The position numbers were made by a program, and so were the translations under genes. Shown here in pieces: positions 35,160 to 64,000 of a stretch of DNA of 64,000 nt. The notes beneath the pieces were generated by a model. The model searched no databases and was not told where the DNA came from. It saw only the letters and a list, made by a program, of their open reading frames with translations. Source of the DNA: Acestrorhynchus altus (taxonomy: Eukaryota; Chordata; Actinopteri; Characiformes; Acestrorhynchidae). The stretch is from the NCBI GenBank assembly GCA_034509495.1, contig CM067507.1:24457239-24521238 (forward strand), in the 5' to 3' direction. Positions within the stretch are counted from its first letter, which is position 1, and the number at the start of each line of letters is the position of its first letter.

Positions 35160-37035
35160 CACAGTGTTGTATTTAGCAGTAATGCGTCTTCAGAGTCTAT
35201 TCAGTTTAGGGTATCAGAATTAGAGCTAATTATCAATCAGAAAAAGAAAAAGCAGGTTTCCATGCTCTGAAAAAGCAGTGGGTGTTTCTCTGATATCCTA
35301 TTAATGTTTATAATTGATTGCAATAATGTTGTGTTTCTATTGTTTTCTGCCTCTCGTGTAATTCTCATTGGTATGGTGAGACAGAGATGCAATAAACATT
35401 GAACTTGAACCAACTTACTTTAAATCATATCTCATGACAGCTAAAGTGCAACTTAACCCTCTGGCTTCAGGCTTTGATTGAAATGTATAAGATTTGTGGA
35501 TCATTGTTACTACAATACTGTAGATTCAATTAACCTTTAGAACCCTAAGTCAATTTTGTAAAATGTTTTCATAGTTTGGTGCAATTCTATTTGCCACAAG
35601 TGAGCAGTAAACATGCACTGGAAGGGTCCTTTAGCATTCATACTGAGATTTAATTCAGTTTTAAAAAATGAGTGAATTTTAGTTGTCTTCTGAGCTGAAT
35701 TGCTTGCTTATATGATTTCACATGTTCAAGCCACTGCTATTGGGTTACATAGGGTACATCTTGTAGTCTGTCATGATATGTATATCATATCATCTGTAGG
35801 TTACTCAGATCCTGAGTTATAAAGCCTAGAAAACAGCATGAAACTGTCAGCAAACTGCAGATCTCAGGTCATGACAATTATACACTCGAAGGAAAAGACA
35901 GGCAGACTCCTTTACATCTACATTTTTTGTTCCGATTTTGTGATTCAAGTGAATGGAAGTGGTTCTCTTTAACAGATTACAATCCCTTGGTAAGACAAAC
36001 ACACCCTGCCTCACCAATAAGAGTAATTGGGCAACACTGCAAACAGCCTGTGTAACCTCTATGAAGTCACTCTGGATAAGAGTGTCAACCATCATTCACG
36101 CAAATATGAAACACCACAATAAATTCAAGTTAAGATTTGTGCTGATGTATCTGTAAAGCCAGTTTAAGCCACTAGATGTCAAAAAAGAGCCAGGCTTATT
36201 CAAACACATATTTGAAAATGAAATGTTATACAAGTATTTGTGGCTCCTGGGAGTACAGCAGTACAACTTGTATTTCTGACCAAATGATGTATGAATGGAC
36301 CTGGACATCCTAGTAATTGGGATTCACGTCTACTAGTGTTTCTAAGCTTTGTTTCTTTGTCTGCTTGTGCTGTTTACATTAGGTTATTACTGACAGTAAG
36401 CAGTAAATTTAATAAGGCTCTTAAAATAGAGCTGATTTCCAAGAGACTTGCTATGAACCAGACTCAGCTGGTGGCTGCGATAGGATTCAACTCTAATTTC
36501 AAGCCGTGGTAGGAAGATAAGAATGTTTACAAACCAAACTGCCATCACATTTTATCATCTTTCAGATGTAAAGTCATTATCTTTCCTATTATTTGACTAC
36601 TAATATCAGTTTTTTTTTCTCAACAGAAATGTGAATTTAAAAAAGTCCCCAAAAATATAAATAAACAAAAACAATGTAATGAACAGATGCTTTTTTCCTC
36701 CATCTGTCATTAGATCAGCATTAATGGAAATGCACCTCAGAAGCCACCAGAGACAAAAGCATCAGTTACCCCACTGAATGTAAATGTAGCACACGACTGA
36801 TCCTATTCCCTAAGGGAGTACTGCTGACACTTCTCTCGGTTGCACACAGTGGAATCTTGAACACATGGCCACATTGTGTTTCAGGATAGGTTAAATTCAG
36901 CAGGTTCAGGTGTATTTGTGAATCAGTGGGCTCAATATTATCTTTAATGACCCTTTAATAAACTTATCCTCCATGGATTCTAAGTGAACGTGACACTCAA
37001 AGAACTGCCTGTTTCTAAGAAAGGACCAGTTCCCC
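35160..37035. other. gene-free spacer upstream of TRIM71
   Basis: No supported gene. AT-rich and unremarkable up to the CA tract at 37040. Confidence 0.6.

Positions 37036-37039
<4 letters not shown>

Positions 37040-37072
<33 letters not shown>
37040..37072. repeat. (CA)n microsatellite
   Basis: About 14 CA units. Downstream, 37075-37430 is GC-balanced, non-repetitive and without a credible reading frame; it is a possible regulatory block. Confidence 0.9.
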
Positions 37073-37073
<1 letters not shown>

Positions 37074-37850
37074 AACCCCCCCTGTCCATATTGCCTGTGG
37101 TCATTTCCACCATGTGACACGACCCTTCCCTGCTTTGCTGAGTTTTTCAGTACCCCTGCCCTCACCCCACCCCCATTCCGGCCTTTCCTCGTGAAGATCA
37201 ATGAAATGTCCTTGGGATGGCCAGAGCCTCAGAGCATAGAGTGACCAGCCTCCACTACCGTTAATCCAACCCACAATAATGGGGGTCAAAGGGTCTCTGC
37301 CGGAGCCCTGTCATTCAGCCAGGCATCCCACTGCTTTATTGGCCAGACCGCATCTGGAGTGTAAACCCCACCGAGAGGCTTCCTCCTCAGTCCCCAAAGC
37401 CACACCAACACCACATCCTGAGCGCCTGTAAATGAGCTCAAAAGCCAGTCCTACATGTGGTAGCTATCTTTTACATAGGGGCTGTTGCTGTAGCATTACA
37501 AAGGGTAGGAGACTGAATTTAGCTTCAAATGAATTGCTTTTGTTCTGGGGCTGTGACAGAATGAACACAATAGAACAAAAAGAGCTCAAATGATGGGCTG
37601 TACAATAAAGTTTCATACTAATAGTCACTTCCATTACGGAGACCCCAAGGAACTGTCTGTGAGCACCCAAAACTACATGGTAGAAATAGAAATTGTAAAC
37701 AAATGAACTTTCATGACAGGGAGAAATTAAATGGCCCAACACTGTGATTGTGCTTTAAGGCAGGACAATAGTGGCCTAAGGCCACGACAGAAGCATTACT
37801 CCCCCATTGAAGGTCAGAGGAGTATCAGCATGATTTTGAGACTGTTATTT

Positions 37851-37917
<67 letters not shown>
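37851..37917. repeat. (AAT)n microsatellite
   Basis: About 22 AAT units, about 450 bp upstream of the TRIM71 CpG island. Complementary to the (ATT)n tract at 38104-38154. Confidence 0.97.
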
Positions 37918-38098
37918 CTTTAAATTGTGCCACATAAGAACCATTTTTGGTTCCATAAAGAACTAATTAATCAGTTAAATTAATTTTCACTTTTAAATTA
38001 ATCTTATTTTAATCTTATAAGTTTCAGGTTGTTTCAGCCCTTCTCTGAATCCTACAAAATAGAGGATACATTGTTGATTTATTTTAACTGTTTAGTGT

Positions 38099-38103
<5 letters not shown>

Positions 38104-38153
<50 letters not shown>

Positions 38154-38170
38154 GCTGTTGTTGTTGTTGT
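38104..38170. repeat. (ATT)n (GTT)n microsatellite
   Basis: About 17 ATT units then a short GTT run. Confidence 0.97.
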
Positions 38171-38359
38171 TATTTTATTTATTTATTTATTTTAACCGAT
38201 GAGGCGATTTTAATGACCCTGATTTAAAGTGTCTGTGACTCGGAATCGAACGTTGATTTGTTGAATTGGTCTGTTGGAACAGTAGAGTGAACCGAGTCAG
38301 TTCGGAATCAGTGAACTGAATCAAACCTCAACACGCCACAGTCAGTTGGAAAGAGTCGG

Positions 38360-39363
38360 TTGAGCGAACCGACTCGATCTTCGCACCGCTCCAGTGTGGG
38401 CCCGTGCCCCGCCCCTCCCCGCCCCGCCCCTCCCCCTCCGCGCGGTGTTAGTCTTGCCCCGTGTTGCTCAGGCGGAAATGTGCGCAGCTCTCCCAGTACG
38501 GAGGCGTTTTTGCTCGATTATGCTCTGCGACTCGCGTTACGCGGACAGAACAGCGACCGCAAGCCGCGGAGGCTCACATGGCGTCGACAGCGTGCGACCT
38601 TGAGAGGAAGGCTGGGAGGGAAGCCGCTGGTTCGGGCGGCCGGTAGGGCGGGCGACGGCGGAGCGGCGCTGCGGTCACTTGGCGACCGTTAGCAGGGAGA
38701 GGGTCTGCGAAACCAACGGGACAGGAGGGGGCGGCCGCGGCGGACTGGCCGGGGTAACTGAGGGTTGAGGGGGGGTTCGGGGCCTGTGGTGTGTCCTGGG
38801 AGCTGAAAGAGGAGCTACGTGGACTGTAGTTTTGGTGAATAATTGAACCGCGTTGAGCGCGCGCGCGCGCGTTTGTAAACATGCGCGGAGGAAAACGAGG
38901 CGTTAAATAGTCCGTTTGATGGGAAAGCAAGCGCTGCGGATTTGGGACGAGCCCGCAAAGGAGCGTGTGGCGCGTGTGAAGTCATGCGGCGGTGGGGGAG
39001 GATCGGAGCGGGGAGCTCACAGCAGCCCACCACGCTAACGGGCCACAGCACGAAATACAACTAAGTTACCCACGCGCTGATTGTCCAGAGGTCTCCAGTC
39101 CCCTGCACGGGCAGCGACGCTCGTTCGTCTGGAGTATGGGCCAGTCGCGTGTTTAATCGAAACAGGATCAGAGCTTCACAGCAGCTGAAGTTAGTCTCGC
39201 GCTACCGCAGCACGCAGCCGGAGCCAGGCAGCCACTGTGCCATGTTTTTTGCCCTCTAATGAACTTAATCATTCATCCGTACGCCCAGTAATCAGGGCCA
39301 GCTCCACGTCTTACATGCACCGCTGATCTGCAGGAAGACCAGTAGTACTGCCCAGCAGCCCCG
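38360..39363 (+). promoter_or_regulatory. TRIM71 CpG island, promoter and 5' leader
   Basis: A sharp change to GC- and CpG-rich sequence begins at about 38360 and continues through the first coding exon. Overlapping GC boxes (ccccgcccc and relatives, 38407-38440) are Sp/KLF-type sites. A (GC)7 tract lies at 38857-38871. No TATA box is visible, as expected for this promoter class. The start site is unknown. Reading frames here are an effect of high GC content and are not called as genes. Confidence 0.8.
39136..39326 (+). promoter_or_regulatory. cluster of short upstream ORFs in the TRIM71 leader
   Basis: Four ATG-to-stop frames precede the main ATG: 39136-39156 (6 codons), 39242-39259 (5), 39259-39291 (10) and 39315-39326 (3). 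The second stop and third start overlap as TAATG. All end before 39364, so they would act only through scanning and re-initiation, provided the leader includes them. Confidence 0.5.
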
Positions 39364-60666
<21,303 letters not shown>

Positions 60667-60974
60667 GCTATTTAGTGCGAGGTTTGGAATGTATGGTAGC
60701 TGAGGAGGTTTAAAGAAACAAAAGAAGATTTAGGTACACACTCATCAGGAGCAAACATGGCTGAGTTTTGGAAACGTGGCAGGACAGAGCCTTTTACACA
60801 TCTATATCTATTTATCATGATTGTAGTATAATTTGCGCTGCTGGCGAACGTGTCCCTGTCGTACACAAGCCATTCTTTGAGTAGGAGTAGAACAAAAAGA
60901 CTGGTTGCTGGTAGTTTAGGCTATTTTGCTCTTGATCTGTGTCTTGAAATCTTTCTTATTTGTTAGATTTTGTT

Positions 60975-60982
60975 CTCAGGGA
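60975..60982 (+). promoter_or_regulatory. miR-125 (lin-4 family) 8mer target site
   Basis: CTCAGGGA is a full seed match (positions 2-8 plus A opposite position 1), 309 nt after the TRIM71 stop. A miR-125 site is a known feature of vertebrate Lin-41 3' UTRs. Confidence 0.8.
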
Positions 60983-61025
60983 ATTTCTAGCATTCTTGAA
61001 ATAATTGTCTGTCTCTGCATTATAC

Positions 61026-61033
61026 CTACCTCA
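61026..61033 (+). promoter_or_regulatory. let-7 8mer target site 1
   Basis: CTACCTCA, full let-7 seed match. The preceding ttatac (61020-61025) can add pairing to the 3' part of let-7. Confidence 0.9.
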
Positions 61034-61096
61034 TCTAGCCTATGTATGAATGTACTCTTTTGTGTGTGCAGAGTCTGTGAAGTTTTATAAAGAAGT

Positions 61097-61104
61097 CTAC
61101 CTCA
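61097..61104 (+). promoter_or_regulatory. let-7 8mer target site 2
   Basis: CTACCTCA, 71 nt after site 1. Confidence 0.9.
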
Positions 61105-61371
61105 GTGCTTTTTTTTTATTTGTAGAGTCAGAGAACATAACATAAGAAATGAAGCAATGTTTGGTTGATATTTGCACAGCTCGCACAAATTTCTCCTGAT
61201 TGTTACTGTGCACAGAACACAGGTCGGACCCCTGAATGTTTAAGTACAGTGAACCAAAAGACTAGGGCTGCATGTTTTGTCAGAAACATTTGGATAATGT
61301 TTGATAAATCTACTGTTGTTTTTGTTTCTGAGTTTCATGTTATGTTTTTAAATTGGTTTTCATTTGCATCA

Positions 61372-61445
61372 TACCTCATGTTTAACCTCTTACCTCACAA
61401 CTTAAATGTACCTTAGGGTACAAATGCCTCATTTTGCATACCTCA
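61372..61445 (+). promoter_or_regulatory. three let-7 7mer-A1 target sites
   Basis: TACCTCA at 61372-61378, 61391-61397 and 61439-61445, each lacking the C that would pair with let-7 position 8. Confidence 0.55.
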
Positions 61446-62226
61446 CTTTCTGTTGATTTCCATTTCAAACAAATTATGCAAGTCTGTGGAAACAACAATC
61501 CCCATCTACCAAAATGTATGATGGGCTACAGTGTGAATACTAGGCTCTTGATGAACTGCTTGGTAGGCTTGTCGGCATAAACTAGAGCCCAGTCATTAGA
61601 GTATTGCAAGAAACTGACTGCTCTCAGTTCCAGAGAATTCTATGAAGATTTGAAGAATTATTTTTGTTTGTATTTTTTTTTTTCTGGACCTATGATGAAT
61701 CATCCCTTGTTTTTGTTTGTTTCTTTATTTTCCTGACTTGTATATTCTTCATCTAATGCAACATTAAGATGAAGTGAAGATTATCAGAAAGATTGTTTGG
61801 CACATGGCTGATTTTGCTGTAGCTGGCAAACTTGGATGTAATCCAAATCTTGTAGGACTACATAGCTTATATTGACGAAAGTCCTTCCCGAATGTATTTA
61901 TTGGCCAAATTCTGAGAGAAAGAGCTATGACTTAGATCTCCTGGGAGACCATTTGCTCTGTCCATGGAACACAGTTTGAAAACATCTCGAATCATTTGAG
62001 CATGGTCTAAAATTAGAGACTTTTTGCTTTGTGGGGAACCACTTTAATGAATGATGTTGCCTGCTTCTCTTGACTGACTGTGAAATAGAAAGCATTTGAA
62101 CGCAACAAAAAAGACAAGCACTGACATCCATCAGAACCATACGCAGCATTTTTCCTACTGCTGGTTTCAGTCAGTCTAGGGATAAGGCATGTAAAGTCCA
62201 TTTGCAACCAAAACTTTCCAGTGAAG

Positions 62227-62266
62227 TGTGGCAATGTGTGTGTGTGCGCGTGCACGTGTGTGTATG

Positions 62267-62338
<72 letters not shown>
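62227..62338. repeat. (GT)n ... (AT)n compound microsatellite
   Basis: Short GT/GC alternation then (AT)~35 at 62267-62338, inside the probable TRIM71 3' UTR. Confidence 0.95.
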
Positions 62339-62340
<2 letters not shown>

Positions 62341-62989
62341 ACTGCTTGTTCCTGACCAGATGCCCTTGCTAGTGCCCAAATCCCAAAGTCTGCCTGTCAG
62401 GTGTTTTTGGTCAGCTCCTTTCTATTCTGGACGGGCATTTCCTGTCTGTTAAGCTGCTTGTGCAGTGGCAGAGGTGAGATTTATGAGGGCTTTTTCTTGC
62501 CGATGGTGTGTCACTAGGTTTCTGCTCTTAGGTCTGGTACATAACTTAAGATTCTGCTTTTATAACAGAGAAGGTAAAGAAAGACAGCACATTTTCAAGG
62601 TTAGTCGTTTATGGCTCTAATTTAGCATTAAGATGAGGCTCTATTTGTTTTATTCTTATACCATCTTAACCTTTCAAAACAGAAGAATATTCGGATTCTT
62701 GGCAGCTTTTCCACGTCTAATGTCAGGGTGTTATACTGACAGTATTTCTTTAGAGACTGCTGCTTTTTGCATCTGCTTGCTCCAGAGTCTATCACGTGCA
62801 TCAGATTTCCTGCCCTCTTGCCAAACGGTGACCATTGGAAATGGGCATGTGCCAAAATAGGAATGTACATGGACATTGGTTCTGAAGCTGGCCTTTAGTT
62901 TTGGAACAATTGATCCTTTGTTTTCTCTTGAATCCATTCTACAACATTACCTCTACACTGCAGTACCTTAATATGTACATGTAGAGATG

Positions 62990-62995
62990 AATAAA
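62990..62995 (+). terminator. candidate TRIM71 polyadenylation signal
   Basis: AATAAA in agatgaataaaagtc, 2.3 kb after the stop, followed by T/G-rich DNA. A second AATAAA follows at 63097. Confidence 0.4.
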
Positions 62996-63109
62996 AGTCT
63001 AGCGTCAACTTTGCTGTTAATCAGGAAAATTCTGAGAATACAAATGACCTGTTAAGAGAGAAAAGAGCAATGTGGACATTGAGCAGCAATGCGAGAAATA
63101 AATTAACCT

Positions 63110-63715
63110 GAATTTTCTTGCGACTTCAGTATCAATGTCCATCATCTAATCTTGAGCTCTGTTCCCAGAGATCCAAAGAAATCTCTTTAAGAGGAAAAAA
63201 TAGTTTTGCATGCTTTAAAAGCCCTTGTAGACAAGTGTATGGAGGGGAAACAGTGACACTTATCTAGATATATATACCAAAAATGTTCCTTCCTTGGATT
63301 GTGGTGGATGGCTTTGACTACAAGATTGTATTACTGTTGGATAGATAGCTTTACAGAGCAAAGGTACTTGTTTGCGTGAGACTCTAGGAGAAAGGTTTCA
63401 GTTCATATGCCTTAACACTGCTGCAGTATATGTCAACTCGTTTCGTTTTTTCCCCTCTTTTGGAATTGAAACGAAGCCCAGAGAAACTAGAAACTGCCAA
63501 AGAGCCCCCTCCTAAATGTTATAGAACATTTGGATGAATAATGAGACTTGTCAGTCTAGTTTACTCCAGTGGTCTATTATAAAAAAATATATGGTGTTGG
63601 TAGAAATATCCCATTATATTACTGGTTGATTGGGCTTGAGACAAGTACATAGAACTGAGGAGCAATCACCCCACCCCACCCACTGAGAACTCCAAACCAG
63701 AATTTGTCTCATCAG

Positions 63716-63765
<50 letters not shown>

Positions 63766-64000
63766 TGGCTATTAGGAAAGGCATTTTGAGGGCTAGTTCA
63801 CCTTTATAGCACATTGGAGCCAGTACAACAATGAATAGGTACAAACTCATATCTACATAAAGTTATTGACCGTACTCAAACAGTGCCCTTCACAATGTCT
63901 AATCGCCACATATTATTTCTTGATTGGACCTTTGGTCAGCGTCTGTACGGGTTTTCCACCAGTTATGGTGTATTCCAGCTTTTGACTTGTTTCCTAATTT
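63110..64000. other. downstream spacer or further 3' UTR
   Basis: Only a (GT)~24 tract at 63718-63764 is recognisable. No gene is supported to the end of the window. Confidence 0.6.
63718..63765. repeat. (GT)n microsatellite
   Basis: About 24 GT units. Confidence 0.96.

Larger units (their letters stand above)
60667..63110 (+). other. TRIM71 3' untranslated region
   Basis: AT-rich non-coding DNA after the stop. It holds one miR-125 and at least five let-7 seed matches in 60975-61445, and an (AT)n tract at 62267-62338. AATAAA hexamers are at 62990-62995 and 63097-63102. The mammalian 3' UTR is several kilobases, so the end may also lie beyond the window. Confidence 0.7.

Noticed and set aside
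38360..38692. Open frame of 110 codons and overlapping frames in the GC-rich block before TRIM71
   Set aside because: All frames in the CpG island are open because of base composition; there is no domain, and splice context and position fit a promoter and leader.

Overview
This window is vertebrate, almost certainly teleost fish, DNA. It has interrupted genes with GT-AG introns, very dense (CA)n, (TA)n, (GA)n and tetranucleotide microsatellites, decayed Tc1-like transposons, LINE fragments, small AT-rich inverted-repeat elements and one large CpG island. The species cannot be fixed from sequence alone; the repeats look otophysan-like, which is only an impression.

Three genes are supported, all on the + strand. 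(1) A microRNA hairpin at about 21028-21115 carries a perfect miR-138-5p and matches mir-138-1. (2) TCAIM (T-cell activation inhibitor, mitochondrial) can be assembled from ten coding exons, 26463-31097, into a 491-residue protein. Its first coding exon is only 29 nt. (3) TRIM71 (LIN-41), 39364-60666, can be assembled from four coding exons into an 814-residue RING / B-box / coiled-coil / filamin / six-NHL protein. Its first intron is 15.5 kb and its promoter is a CpG island.

Layout. 1-21000: gene-poor DNA with microsatellites, SINE-like pieces, a 658-bp Tc1-like relic (18071-18728) and a foldback element (about 19851-20208). 21028-21115: mir-138. 21120-24900: AT-rich spacer with one copy of a dispersed repeat and a LINE fragment. 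24890-25680: GC-richer candidate TCAIM promoter followed by a 30-bp minisatellite. 26463-32100: TCAIM and its 3' region. 32690-35165: Tc1, LINE and dispersed-repeat relics. 37850-38155: opposed (AAT)n and (ATT)n tracts. 38360-39363: TRIM71 CpG island and 5' leader with several short upstream ORFs. 40054-55512: TRIM71 intron 1 with transposon relics and long microsatellites. 60667 onward: TRIM71 3' UTR.

Functional theme. TRIM71 is the classic heterochronic target of let-7 and of miR-125 (lin-4). Its 3' UTR here has two 8mer let-7 sites 71 nt apart, three further 7mer-A1 let-7 sites and one 8mer miR-125 site, all within 475 nt. The order mir-138, TCAIM, then TRIM71 agrees with these genes lying on human 3p21-p22. 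No wholly new system was found. The most informative signals are the unannotated microRNA, the microRNA target cluster, the tiny first TCAIM exon with an overlapping upstream ORF, and the nested or chimeric transposon relics.
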